Source of the DNA: Certhia americana
Lineage: Eukaryota; Chordata; Aves; Passeriformes; Certhiidae
Reading direction: 5' to 3'
Length of the DNA: 64,000 nucleotides
Assembly: GCA_018697195.1 (NCBI GenBank)
Contig: CM031870.1
Location: 4,826,539-4,890,538, forward strand
The translations under genes were made by a program, and so were the position numbers. Within the stretch, counting starts at the first letter, position 1. Every line of letters begins with the position of its first letter. This document shows, in pieces, positions 48,401 to 63,400 of the stretch. Under the pieces are notes generated by a model, which had not been told where the DNA came from, searched no databases, and saw nothing but the letters and a program-made list of their open reading frames with translations.

Positions 48401-51400
48401 CCGTTAGGAACCTCCCTGAGGAATAACATGTGCTGCCAGCAGGGCCAGCTCCAGCAGGGAAAGATGGAGTGCAGTGCTGGGAGTGACATCACTTGACTCC
48501 AAGTGCTTCAGCAGAACTACAAATTGTACTCATATTTTTAATATTTTTAAGCTGAACTCAACCACACAAGTTAGCTCAAACATGTCTAGGACCTTTAGGC
48601 TCTTCCAGACTAACCACTCGCCAGACAAAGATGTTTTTATGGAAGTACCAGATGTGGAGAAAATAAATGAGAATTCTAAGAAAAAATAAATAAATCAGGA
48701 TTTGCTAAGGACAAAGGTTACTCTTAAAGCAGGTTTGCCTGCCTCAAGCACAATGGATTTCTCCTTTATGGAAGCATTCTGCAAGACAGCCAAAACAACT
48801 CAGATAAATGATTATTTTACATATAAGTTACTTGCAAATTAATTGGAATATTTTACAGAATGTGTCAGGACAGAAACTATTCCTCATTATTAATCCCACC
48901 ATAACAAAGAAGATTTTTTTCCATTGAACAAAAAATACAAAATAATACATTGTTCACATATGATTTAAAATAAATTCTGTTGTTTCAACAATGCAATTAA
49001 AAACAAGAACACAGAGAATAAATTAAATATTCCAGCACACTGATGCATATTTTCTTATTAAGCAGTATCTCACAGTTAAATAAAAATGTAGCAAAGGTGA
49101 TTTTCTTTCCTCTATATGAAAGCTAACATGTTTAACAACACAATATCTTCCTGCTAATGATCAGTGGCTGAAAGAAGATTCAGGACAGCACAGGGCACTG
49201 GTAATGAAACAAATCCTTATCTTTAGGTCACCAGTTAAATCCCTGATGAGCTCAAATCATGCCTACAGACTCTTTGGGGCTGTGACCCACCTCCTCCTCG
49301 TGCCTCTGCTGTGCTCAGCTGGTGGTCTTGGTCCAATTCCTCAGCCCCAAGCAACCACAAACATGATGGACACAAAGGCAAAAATCAGGCCAGACCTGAG
49401 TGTTCACCACCAGGTCCTAGCAGTGGTGGTCTCCACTATCTCAGTGGTCTTCTGTCCCCTTACAATAAAGACTGTATTAAAGTTCTAGAGTGCAGATTTT
49501 GAAATAATTTATGTTTATACTCAAAATCTTTTGAGTCTGAACACAGATTTCTTTTCTGAACAAAAAATTCATACTTATACAGCAGTTGTGATACTTTTGT
49601 TCTACAGGTTCCTGAGCTATTTTAACAGGGACTTCTTGCCTTCTCCAAGCTGTACAGCTCTCTTTGAAGTTTTGGAATAATCAGTAACTGGGAAAAAAAA
49701 TAAATCAAGCCATATTTGTCTTTGTGACAATTTTGAAATATTACAATTAGGTACTCTCAATGCCAGATTTTGTATGTGTCTAGCTGAAAGAAAGGCTAAT
49801 GAGAAAAATGATTCTCATCCAAAGTACTGTCAACTTAAAAAATCATCTGGAACTGCAGGAACATCTTAAACCTTTAATAATCTCAGGAGATTAAGCTTTT
49901 CGTTTATGAAAATCAGGATTTATCTCTATGAAACTGCTTTCTTCGTAGGAGTATGAAGTTGTAAGGTTTTAAATGGACATCACTGACTTTATAGAGCGGG
50001 GATAAACAGGCAAGATACCACAAAACATTCCAGATCCATCTGTCTAAGGTTTACCCAGACCAATTTTTTGTCTATTAAAAAAAACACCCCCAAGCAAACA
50101 AACAAAAACTCCAACCCCCCCCAAATCCCACTCTCCCTAAGACAGATCATCATCCCACCCTTCTTTGACCTGTGACGTCTTTTCAATACTTGTTTCAAGC
50201 TTTGTTCCATTTTATTTCTTTCCAAAGAGTTTTCTGAGCCAACGCCTCCTCGGAGGCAGCCTGTCAGCTCTGGGGCCATAAATACTGAAGCTACACAGGC
50301 CTTTGGAAAACCATGCCTGGGAGCAAGAGGAGAGGAAGTAGAACAGCCACTGCACTTAAAGGTGTGTGTTTGAAAAAAGACAACTGGGATAGGTCATAAT
50401 TGTACTGCATGAGGATGGCTCGCTGATTTATACGATATTTAGCTCAGGGAAGAAAGAGGAAGAGAAAAATAAGGGGGTGAGATAATGGTGAGCCAAAAAA
50501 GCTCATCTATTATCTGGGCACGTACAGCTGTCCTTGATTTTAAAGCATTCCTGTGACATTCAAGCTTTTGTTTCTTGTGGGGAGGTAAAAAGGTCAACTA
50601 CTGTAAAATCAGTCTGATATTTGGCTAAAGATGAAAAAATCACTATGAAACCATCACATTTTTAAGGCTAGTAGTACTCTTGACCTCTAAGTGAATTGTT
50701 CTTTAACAGTCAGAAAATAAATTTCAGTTTTTTTCCTGTGCATAACCAAACATTCACAGTGACTTATATCCACTAAAAAGTAAACATAAACAGTTTAACC
50801 AGCACCACCAGCATACCCAAGGCTTTGCAGAATCCAGTACAAACATAAAATCTTGGACACTTCTTGTTCTGAAACTTTACCTAATTGACTGTGATTAATA
50901 ATTGAAGGTGATTAATACCCACCCAAATAAAGTGCTCTACTAGGCCCATGACTGTCCCCAATCCAGCTCCAAGATTCCCATGCTCCAGTTATGCACCCCA
51001 AGCCATCTATTCTGAAACCTAACCTGAACACACTTACAGAAAAAGAAAATTATAGTTGTAACTGCAGCTACCGACCTATACTAGGTGGTTTTGACCACAA
51101 AATCAACTGAATTCCAGGGCCTTTTCTGAAACAAGAAATGTATTTTAACTCTATGAGCTTTTAATCAAAGTTATGAAGAAACATAATTCTCCAGGTTCTG
51201 CTGTCCCAAACTGTAAATCCAGCTCAGCTCCAGACTCAATTCTGGTACAAACCATGTACGGTCTGTACTGTCAGAGATGCACAATCTCAGACTAGCCACA
51301 AATGATTATGGCTCTGTTTCCACAAAGTGTCTTATCAATAGGAAAAGACAAGAACACACCAAAATATTAAACCAGCTCATAGTTTACCTTTTCTTTAAGG

Positions 51401-54400
51401 TCCTGAGAAGATGGTATCGCCATTATGGTCACCAAAACTTTAATTAGCTGCAAGCTAATTTCTTTGCAGTCTTCCTGGCACACTTCAATCAGTGCTTGTA
51501 CACAATAAAGCAGCTGCTCCATATAAAAGACCTATTTATTAATAAAAGCACATATTTATTATGTTTTCTTAGCAAATACAAGGGTTTTTTTAAAGGAGCA
51601 ATATGGGAAATGAGAGTAATAGAATCTGAGCAGTGTATAATCCCTTACATTGGTAATATATTGGTAATTTCATGTTAATTCTTCTAATTACCTATATTCT
51701 ATTTTTTATAGAATACAATATAATCTTCCTCCCACACTGTTTGTGCTTACCTTGTCCTGTTAACAAATTAAAAGACCCTGCTCTTAATCACACGATGGTT
51801 TCACTGGTGAATGGTGAATAAAAACATCAAAGAATTTTGAAGTGCTTGCTGATAGCACTTTCTCTTTCTGAAGTGCAATTTGTTAATTAATAACATATTT
51901 GTTACAACTCTTTGAAATATTATTCCATGTTTGACTGTTTTGGTTGAACAATGACAGCTAAATACATAAACCAAAAAAACCTGAGCCTTTGCTTTTATCT
52001 CAGCCAATTTATCTCATTTGATGCCATATAATTCATGTTATCTTGATTCAACTGATACCAGTTCAAGTCAATACTGTTGTCAGTTAGTTTGCCATTACTT
52101 CTATGATAAAGTGCATCAGATATCCATGAAGCTGTCAGGGAACAGAAGGAGCCATTGTTAGAAATTTACTCCAAAAAAATAAATCAAGTGTAGGCATAGG
52201 TTAGCCATAAGTGTTATTAATCTCATGGACATGGTCAATCCTTAGTTAAACAGTGTCTGTACAGCATTCCCCGCTGGTTAAAATAGAGAGAGATTGTTTT
52301 CCAAGACTAAAGGCTGGAACAATTCTGCCAAACTTTCAGCTGCAGATGGATCTGACTCCTGGAGCTCATGCCAAATGGAAGTGGTAAGCTTAAACCTCAC
52401 AGCAATTTTGCAGCTATACCTCAGGGAATTGTTATTTGAACGATCAGGTTGTAGTGTTTCCACTTATATGAGCTCCTAATCACCACAGGCTTCATGGAGA
52501 TTAAGGTTAATTCCTGCATCACTGGTACATATTCCATTAGGAAAGAAACCTAATGAGGAGAGAACTTGAAATGTATTTCTGACATTGGCTCAAAAAGACA
52601 ATTAGGCCGGATTCAGTCTGCACACATGAATAACTGTTTTAAGGGAAGCCTACATCTGACATGAAGTCAAGAGTTCCTCAAGGCACAGCACTGGCCCTTT
52701 TTTGGTCATCCTAAGAGCAGAGGTCTAACAAACTGCTGGTAGAATGAAAGCCAGGATTTAATTTCTGGGGAAAACTGCAGAGATTCCTCTTGTGCATCTC
52801 TAACAGATCTATTTCTACGTTTGAACATGGGAAGGAAAAAAAATCCGTCAGGTTAAAAAATATCCATTCTGTGCTTAAGACAATCTCTCATCTCCTTATA
52901 TAGCAATTGATGAATATACTTCAAATGCTAAAATAAAAATGGTTTTTGTGCTCAGCTATTACCTAAGGATACACTTGGAAGTAAATTTCTAATTGATAAA
53001 GGTCATCCTTCTAGACTTCCACTTAAAGAGAAGTAACCAAGCCCAAAAATTTACAAAATATACTCCTAAATATACACATAAAGTACTGGTACCTGTCTTT
53101 TAAAATGGAAAATAAGAATGCAAAGCAAACATTAAGAGGAAATCTTGGAAAACCTGACATGCCAGTTACAATAGACTATAAAAAATTTCAGTCATTTTTT
53201 ACGGATGAGGATTGAAATACATGAACTTGTTTGGATTGTGAACACAAGGAATTTCAAAACAAGGATTAAACTCTGCCTCAGGACCAGCCAGGGTAGTCCT
53301 TTGTTAGTATAGTACTTACTAAACAGCTGCTTTTCTCCCTACCTTGCCTCTTCATTTTCTTACCAGTACATGAAGTCTAATATAGCAGTTCTCAAACCTG
53401 AACCTACATCTGCTGAGAGGATGGACTGTTGGTAATTTTTGAAAGCAGCAGATTTGCCCAGGAGACCACAACACGGCACAGGAGAAATGGGGAAGCTCCT
53501 GTCTCAGACACATGTCCACAACTATATCCTGAGATAGGTGTGCAAGGGAGGGATAGGAATGGGAGCATTTAGGGAGAATAAGTGAAAAAGCAGTTTGGTC
53601 AAAGCCTGGATCCTGCTGTGTGCTTTGCAGCTTTCCTTACCTCTTCAGATCGCTGACAGACTCCAGCCTGTGACAGTGTGTTGCCAAGCTGCGTCACATG
53701 AGGCTGTAAGATTTCTTTTGGGCTGCCTCGAATTACTGCAGCCAGAACCATCACACAGGATGCTTTGGGTGTTTGCTCAAAGGCCGGGGTGATTAATTTC
53801 AAAGACACCTTAGGGCTGACAAACGTTCCAATCAATTCCGCCGCTTTCACACCCTGAAAAAAGAACAGGAATAACTTGAGGATTTTCCTGAAAACACAAA
53901 GACCATTCATCGTTATCATGGCCTTTTTCTTTTTATGATTCCAGCTGTTATTTTAAATGCTTCAGCAGTTGTCTTGTAGGCCTTTTCTACTCACTCAGTA
54001 ACGATTATATGCATGAAGAAATTTTCTTGACATGTTCAGTAAGCACATAATAAGGCATTGCAAGCAGCCTTCCCCACATCAGACAAATGAGAAAGCAGTG
54101 CACAGAAACAAAGTGTACAACTTCACTGCAATAAAGTTTCCAATTTAGAGTAACCAGATGTTGCACATTTAGTGGTTTAGCACTTTGTCCTCAAATGCTG
54201 TTCTAAGGCTTGCCCTTGATGAATCCCCCCGTTTATTAAAAGCTGCAACTATAAAAACCTGAAGGAGGAATTTTTTGTTATTGTACTATACCTTGAAGCT
54301 GATATTACAGATCCAGTTAAGTGTGGAAGCAATACCATGGGGAAACTGACCACTGCTTTCCATCTTACTTCTTCAACAGAAAGGCTGAAATTACTGTGTA

Positions 54401-57400
54401 TTCCCCATGACAGTGACACCCTTTGATCCCATTCCTGCCTTGCAGATGTATGAGGATGTTGTATTCCACATGAAATACCACCAGGCCTTACTGCCTGACT
54501 GATGCCCAATGTTGACAATCATGTGGATGAATGAAGAAACAATCAACTACTGCAGCACTACCTGTACAATAGGAACACTTCTTCCAATCCCACAGATTTA
54601 ATGGGATCACTTCCCCAAAGATGAAAGCTTATCTCCCTTTCTCTATCATTTATAGTCTGGTGACTTAGCTATGTTTTTTTTTTTTTTTTTTTTGCACTTA
54701 ATTAATAGTTGAATCATGCTAATTTTTTTTTAATCTCAATGGAAGCACATAGTCATGAGTTCTACAGTTCAAAACTGCACTATATAGGGCCTTTTCTTTT
54801 CACAAAGATAGGACTCAAAGGAGCTGTAACATCCTCTATGCAGATGTGAACTCCATTCTCCTCCCTATTTGCCATAGAGAAAGAAAAAGACTCTTAGTGC
54901 TCCAAAAATGGACAATATAATTAAAGAGTTCAAAAATATGATTTGATACATTTGTGTGGATCAATTTACTTATTTTAATAGGGGAAAAAATTGAAAGAGT
55001 CCAATTTGGTGTTACTAGATGGAGAAAGACATGAAAATTTTCAAAGTTGGTGGCTGCTCTGAAATGGGTTCCTACAGAGACAAACTAGAGGAGGCTATCA
55101 TAATATCCTGGGAAGCTGCATCACTAAGAGATAAAAGGCATCCAAAACCAAAAGTTGTTGAATCTTATGTTTGGCAAAAGAAAATGTACAATTAAATACT
55201 GAAATCATCTCCTTACTGGGAATAAATCTCTTGGAAACACCTGTGAGAATATAGTGGTGGAATTCCAAGAAAGAGACAAGTATGGTCAATAAAAGGCAAG
55301 GGACAGCTATGTGCTGCTTGAGCACATACTTCTGAATTTGGATTTATAGCAATAAGAACTTGACAGGAACTTTGACAGGACAGCAGGGCTACATAGCCTT
55401 ATTGTCCTAATCATTTATGGTTTGCTATTGCCCAGATGAGAATAGGAACCTAAAGAAGAGTCTGATACAGGGTTGGACTATCTCCATCCAGTAAGCAGAA
55501 CATATTCTTCCAATTTCCCAAAGCAATAAAATTTGTAACTTTAGACTAAGTTACATGGATATAATTTTGTTATAATCTCTTCCTTGTGTAGAAACAGGAA
55601 CAGAACATTTTATCTTAAAATTGTAAAAGCATTTGTACCACCTGTCTTTCTTTTGCTAAATTTATCTCATGTCTTCAACGGCACCTGTTTTACTGGTTTG
55701 TTGATCAAAGTGTTGAAAGAATCAACTGCTAGTAAAAATGAAACTAATTACTCCTCACAACACCCCCCCCCCTGCATTTTCCAAGCATTAAGTCAAGGAT
55801 TCAAACACTGAATATGGGTATCACATGGAATAAACATACTTCAATATATGGTTGGATTATGGAGCAGGGGGAGGTAAGTGAAATTAACTTGAAAGGGCAT
55901 GACCTGCACATTTTTTTACATTGAATTTGTTGCCCCAAGGCTTTTACGCTTTAATCCACTGCTTATAATTTCCAGAGAGATTATCAATGCTTCATGGGGT
56001 TGGCATACAAACTAAACAGTATTTAAATAACTTTACTATTGGTCTTCATACCATTAATAGAAGAATACATTTATTTTAACAGATTAGTGAGGTATGATGT
56101 GCATATGTTTTTAACATCCATATAAACCTGAGCCTGATCCTTCATTCAGTCATGGGCAATTTCCAGTGACCTAAGGCAAAGTCAACTTTCAGAAGACAGA
56201 CTGAAGACTATAAAGTCTTTATTCAGTGTACAACAGTTACTTTAACAGACAAAACTTACATTTTTTACCACTTCACTTTCTTCATCTGAGCATGCTTGGT
56301 ACAAAGTTCTCAGCAGCAGCTCCATGTGCTGGGTGATGTGATCCTCTGCATGCAGCAATAATGTGTACAGCAGCTGGGATGCTTTGATTCTTGTGCTTTC
56401 AACCCAGTCTGTTATGTCATGACAGAGACCTGGGAGAATTTTGTAGAGGTTTCTTGACACAAGTTCCCGACAACCCAGTCCCGGTCGAGTCTCTAGAAGA
56501 AACAAAAACAACCCAAAAAGAAATATCAAAGGAAAAGACAGTGCATAAGAATCCTTGAAAAAGCTGCAAGGTAAGAGCTCTGGGTATCTGTTGCATCATA
56601 GAACAAAATATTCCAAATGCTGCTGAGGAATTTACCTGTGCAAGTTGCATTTAAACTCCACACAGCTCGTTGAATATATTTATTACTGGATGGTGATTTA
56701 GATTTCATGTTTTAAAATGTTTACAGATGGAGAAGAGAAAGAGAATTGAAGTGAAAGTATGTCTTTACCCACTTTGGAAAACACAGCTTAATAATTCCCT
56801 TCTAATTTTGATAGCAACACAAATCCCATGAAAAATAAACTGAAACACACACAGATAAAACAGAAGAAAGACTTTTGCATGCAAATGCTGAGTTAAATAT
56901 GATTTGGAGGAGGAAAGAAGGTAGAAGGCAAAAACAGTACAGAAGACATGAGCTGCAGTAAAACAGACAATGTCGATTGTGCCCTCTAAAGGAAAAGGTT
57001 AAAAGTGTATCTGAAAAACTGAAGGCAGAAAGGGCACAGAACTAGAGCTTGTACAGATGCTGTGATCAGGCCAACACACTGACAGTGTTTGAAAAATCAC
57101 AGCTATTTTATAATATCCTTTCTAAGGCTTTTTCAGGAAAAGCAGCTGACAGAAGTGCCTCTTCAATGTTTCAAAAATTGAATAATACATTTTAAATGAT
57201 GATACAGGAGTTGGGGGGATATATTGTGTTTTTTATTAAGACTGAATTTAATTTGCAACGACTTTGTGGAAAGTGAGTTTTTGTGAGTGTCTTTTGATTC
57301 CAAACAGAAAAAAAAGTGTTACAAATATATATTCCCTGTCTCAACAAAGGATGCAGATTTCTGGAGAACTAATAAACCTACCTTTCTCAACACATGCCTA

Positions 57401-60400
57401 CTGTACTGTCTTGGTAATCATCAAATTTACCTGTTAGTTAATTTATAGATCACTCAGATTCAGAAGAGCAACTTGACCAATACCGTAAGCATCTAACAAA
57501 CAACCTGTTCTGTACTTTACAGAAAAAGCTGTGACAGCCCTTTCCAAAAAACAGCAATAAAACAAACAGCGTTTTTTTCCTTCTATAGTCTATTTTCTTT
57601 TCTTAACACTGTGAATGTTTATACAAAAAAAAACCCTGAAAAGTTGTTCTTTACGAAGCATGATTTCATAATTGCCACTCACAATGTTCACATGCTGTTT
57701 TAAGAAAGAGACATCATTCACTATGAGGTGTCAAAAAACACTGAATGTGTGAGTGCGTTTTTATTTCTGACACAGAGTTCTCCTGTAAATGCTCAGGAAG
57801 AAAATGACTGAGCTGTCTAAGGATATTTTCCTGCACTGGCCTGTGTAACTACAAATGATAATAGCAAATGACTGAAGTAAATCGTCTGAGGATATAAAAG
57901 GCTTAAAAAATACCTATGAAATACCTAACTAGGGAAAAAAATAAAATTCAAGCACCAGGACATGAATTGCTGCTTCTTTTGTCAATGGAGGAAACATTTT
58001 GGATTATGAAAGCTGACAATGAGTAGCAAAAGGTCAAATAAAGAAATCAGCTTGAGACAGCAAATACAGACTGGCATCCTATCCAACCCGAGGCAGAATT
58101 TTGTTTGAAGAATTTGGACCATTCTTTATCAGCAGTTCCTTCATTTCAGATGTTCAAATGCAGGCATTTATCCCTGTAGCTACTCCTGTCAAAAACTTCC
58201 CTGCTATAAACTGTCTGCACCTGTATCCTGAGGCAATGAGTGCTAGGGCTCAGTGCAAGCTGTGCAGTTGCCTGGATGACACCAGGTCTCCCTCTGGTCC
58301 CCCTCTGACCTGCAGGATCTGTCACTGGGAGATCAAAGCAGGGGCTCCTATGGCAGGCCCATTAGTTTGACAGCTGGACAAAGCTACTTAAGTAAAATCT
58401 CCTACGGACTCACAGTTGGAAAAAAATATTCCAGTACACTAAAGTCACAAGAAATGGCAACAAAGTACTAAAATACATCATTATCACATTAAAAAAAAAA
58501 CAAAACAAAACAAACAAAAAAAACCCCCACACAAAACTCCCTCCCAAAACACCAAATCAACCAAATGTTCATGGAGGGCAAACAGAAAGGACATATATAA
58601 TAACAATCATCCATACACAGTCTTACTATTACAGATAATAAGGTATATTAGTGTCTCTGATAAAGCTTTGTATCATTAGGATTAAGCAGCCATCACATTT
58701 CTCTGATTTTTTTTCTATTTGTCACATCAAACCTAACTATTAATAAGACATACAACTTGGAAGTAAAGATAAACTGCAAGAAATGATACCTAAAAGTCAC
58801 CATTAACTTGGGCCTCAAGTCCAAAACTATCAGGTCATTTAAAAAAAATATTCTTTAGTTACATTTGCACATATATATAAATACACACATACTTGTCACA
58901 TTCAAACCTTAACAGCATCATTCTACTAAGAAAAATGCATCAAAATTCAATTTAATGAGGGGCTGGACTGTCACCCAAATTCATGGAGGATATTTACTGT
59001 GCCAGGAAGATTATCTGGGAGATCACATATCATTTAATTATGAAGTAATTGGTAGATGTCACTTTCTAAAAAGCCCCACCAAAACAGCTTGTACACACAA
59101 ATCCCAACACACACCTAGACAAAACTGACCAAGGTAACCTCATCAGCTGTGCAAATGGTAATCACTGTTCCAAGGACAATGAAATTAAACCTTTTATGAC
59201 CTTCACTATATCATGGTCATTGCAAAATAAGTGACTGCAGCTTAGACACTCAACTTCATCAGTTTATGTCTGTTAAAAGATTCTCTGACTGCCCGGAGAA
59301 GAAATATGTTTCTGCCATGACTAGTGGAAGTAAAAGCGTTCTTTAGCATTTCCAAACCCCTGAGGTAAAAATAATATATAAAATAAGGAGGAAAGAAAAA
59401 AGATTGGGAAGGATGACAGATCAACTTGCTTGCCTTCAAAGCTAAACAGCTCTGTCAAACCAGTCACCATTATGAAGCGTTTCCCCTTTCATTCAAGCAT
59501 TACTGAGTAAAACAACTTTGAAGAAAAAAAAAAAGAAGTGTAATTTCAAAGAAGAAAGAACTCCGGAACCCACTGTCATGGAAAGGATTTTGCTGCTGGG
59601 TATTCTGTGATGTGATTGTCATGTAGGCACAAGTCAAGCATGAACCTGTTCTTTCACACCAAAAGAGTTTTTGTTCAGTTAAATGTGAGTATAGAAATCA
59701 ATAAATGAGCCAGTTAAACTCTCTCTTGCCCCAACTCCCATATGCATATTTTTAAACATTAACTTTGTGAACCCAAGACGGGAAACAAGCTTCAAGCTAC
59801 TGCAAACACAATGTTTGAAAGCCATCTCTAAATCATATGGTACTAAAAAGTAAACTACCCATTCTGCATATCTTGGAGGTTTTGAGTATAATAAAGCAAA
59901 TTACTCTGTTCCCACATTCCTCATGTACACTGGCAGATTTTAGGTGGCATCCCAGCGTCTCACAGAGAAGTCTGAAACAATTTCATTGGAAATTTTTCTT
60001 CCACACCAATTATGTGGATCATTAATGCTGTGACCTGCACTCATTATTCAAGGACTTAGCTCATGGGTTCTTCCCTCCTGCCTTCCTTTCCAGTCATTTC
60101 TGTGCCCACTGTGCATCTGGCTGCTGGTTGATGTAGAACTTACTGCTGGTTCTGCACCACTGCTTTACCTTCTTTTCAGCACAGGCAGCCTCATTTACTT
60201 TCTCCAAAATGAATTTTTGGATTAACAAAAAACCCCCAAGACAACAAAAAACCCCAAGAGGCTACTGAATAATCACTTTTTAAATTTTTAATTTAATAGA
60301 CATAATTTAAATATTTTATGTATATTTTATATGTGCTACCACTCTACATTAATATTACATATTGTAATGAATATTACACATCTTGCTCTGCTGTCAGTAC

Positions 60401-63400
60401 TGCACTGCAGCTCTTGAAGATTATTCACAAAACATAAACCACTTTCAGCACAACATTTACCTCCTTTGGGATAATGAGCTGGTGAAACACTAAAATCCAT
60501 CTTATCCTTCAAATCTTCTTCATTCTCTTTCTCCCACTGCAAGCCTATCTTTTCCCAGTAAGTCCGAGCCAGCTTCCTAGATATAAAATAAGAGTTTTAT
60601 ACCACCATGCTCCCAAATAAAAACACTTCAAAATGAGACTTCTGGAAAAGCTGTCTACTTGAATTCAGCTGGAAGGATGGGAAGCATTCCTGCCATTTAA
60701 CCTACGCACATTAAGTTGAGAGTTTATACTTTTGTACTCAGTGAACAGAGGCCTCTTCGCCCAAAGGATGATTCTATCTCTGTCACCCCATCTTTGTCTC
60801 TCTCACATTTTAATTGAATGTAGCATAAAAGGATAGTATCACAAAAGTTACTGAATGCTAACATTTTCAGTCTAAGAAAAAACAAACAAACAAACAAAGA
60901 GAATTGGGGGTTTTGTCCTCCAAGAAAGACATCTGTGAACTTAGGAACACTTCTTTGACATCTATTTAATGAGGGGAAAAAAAAAAAGAAAAAATGTTCC
61001 ACTTACGTATTTTCAGGAATTTCATCAGTAAAGCTGCCAAGTAACAGAGGGATCAATTTGTGAAAATATGAGTATCTGTCTCGTAAGTGCAACAACCATT
61101 CTCCAATGACAGTTGTTACAGCGTGCCGTACCTACAGGGAGACAAAAAACCTGTCAGGTGTCAAGAAAATAACAGAAATATTAAAACCAGTATTTGCTTT
61201 CTGTATATAAGACGTGGTGAAGCACATCAATACTCTCAGGAGAAATGACAAGAACCCAGCATTGACGGAAGCATCTTAAGGAACACACAAAGAATCACAT
61301 TCTCATTTTTCACTCTGGCTTAGTCAGTCTTAGACTTTGCTGCACAAAAGCACAGCTCTGAGAGAAGACAAGACACACACCTAACTCAGAAAACTAAACT
61401 CTCATGGTTAATTCCTTCCTGAGAATGTAAGAAATGTACATTTCTCTGGAATTTGCAGCCTTCCAAGCACATCTCCAGAAGAAAAATTTCTCTTTTCACT
61501 ACAAAGGAAAGATTAATTTTAAAATTATAGCTTCAGTTGCATCTTATAAAGGGACCCATACCATGTTTGTTAAGCACCTGAAAAGGCCAGAGAATCAAGG
61601 CCCAGAGGGATGTGACAGAGAATTTAAGACAGACCTGAAGGCATCCATTAGAACAAAGGCTCCTACCATCCTCAGTGCCCTGCTGAACCAGAGAGCAGAC
61701 ACCAGCACTGGTTTGGGATAGATTAGAACTGATACAGGCTGGCTGGGACATTGTCCTGGGTTCAGCTGGGACAGAGTTCATCTCAACAGCTGGTATGGTG
61801 CTATTTTTTGGATTTAGTGTGAGAACAATGCTGATAACACACTGATGGTTACTTGTTGCTAAGCAGTTTAGTCAAGGACTTTTGGGTGTCTCAAGCATTG
61901 CTAGTGAGGAGCTGCACGAACAGTTGAGGGAGCAATGCCAGGACAGGTGACATGAGCTGGGAGCGAGCAAGGGGCTGTGTGGTCCTTAATTCCCATCTGG
62001 GATTAAACCACAACAGACATATTTACAGATCTCAGCTGAATGCAAGACAGCTGAAAATGGGGGAAGCAGGGAGAGAAACACCAAGAAACCCGCCCCATGA
62101 GGATGGGTTTTGAACAGATTTAAAATAAATCCAAGAAAAGAAGGAAGAAAAGCACACCTTGGGAATCTCATCAAATAATCTCTGGGCCAGATGAGACAGG
62201 ACATCATCCACAGACTTTCCATTCCCAAACTGTATCACTGCTCCAGTAGCCTGAATCACATCAACACGAACTCTGTAGTGTTGGTGGGAAATCGTCTGCA
62301 TTAGGGGTTTTATCAGAGACTCTGATTGCATATGGAAGTGCTCTGTTAAGGCAGAAAGACAGAAACATTAACCAAGTGAGTTACCATAGTGGGCAGGATC
62401 CCACTATGGCAGAGGGTTGGAACTAGACAACCTTTAAGCTCTTTTCAAACCCAAACCACTCCTGATTCTATGTAGCATGGATATGCCAACAATTGTTGGG
62501 GCCAGCCGTACAAGATGATTTTGGACGGACTAATGCATTTGGGGGTGGGGCAGGAGGAATTAATGCTGTTCTGTAATTCTATTTCTCTATGTGGGTGACA
62601 GATCTGGAGCAACATTATTTCTGTACCGCCACCAACAGCAGCCTGACTAATGTTGCTGTGTTTATGTAGCAGGCAGTTTTAAGTTTATACAGTATCAGAG
62701 CTGTACACTGCCCACACAGCCTCCCCTAGCCCCTCCTCCTGCTACTACCCACACGTAACAGATCGGCCTACACTCCTGGCACTGTTCTCCGACAGATCCT
62801 CCAAACCCTGTAAAGCACACCTGTGTGAGCGTGTGTGCGCCTTCTCATCTCTCTCCTGCCTGCACCCCTGTTCCCTCCTAGCGTCCCTTCCTCAGCCGCC
62901 ATCACCTCATCCCAGCGCTGCCCATCCCTCAGCCCCACCTGGCATGGCCCGGGCGCAGGCCACGGCACACCTGCAACTCTCCCGCCTGACCTCGGCATAG
63001 TGGTCGAGGAGGGTGGCCTGGAGGACGCGGGCGATGTCGCCGAGGTAGGGGGCCATGGAGGCGCCGCAGCGCTGCAGCAGGAGGCCCAGCAGCTGCACCA
63101 GGCCGAGCCGCAGCTCCTCGCTGGGCTCCGCGCCCTGCGGCGGGCAGAGCCGCTGGGCCAGGGCCGGCAGGAGCACGGGCAGCGCCTCGCAGGGCCGCTC
63201 GCCGTGGCTGAGCCCGTGGCGGAGCAGCTGCAGGGCGAGCTCCCGGCACCGCTCCGCCGCGTCCCCCGCCAGGCAGCGCGACAGCGGCCGCAGCAGCCGC
63301 GCCGCGAACACCTCCTGCAGCACCGCGCCCGGCAGCGGCCGGGCCTGCAGCTGGGTGTCGATGTCCTCCAGCGCCCGCAGCCGCGCCGCCCGGCCGCAGT

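Larger units (their letters stand above)
36499..62938. other. DNAAF5 introns, general content
   Basis: Twelve introns: 596, 1026, 430, 3968, 2406, 2109, 3876, 2658, 4545, 1324, 1158 and 511 bp in transcript order. Apart from the CR1 pieces, solo LTR, AT-rich satellite, T20 run and CpG patch listed separately, I see only AT-rich non-coding sequence and no nested gene. Confidence 0.7.

Noticed and set aside
49204..49502. Plus-strand frame of 94 aa ([14 protein letters not shown]...) in DNAAF5 intron 7
   Set aside because: Signal-peptide-like start but no splice signals, homology or codon character; treated as chance.
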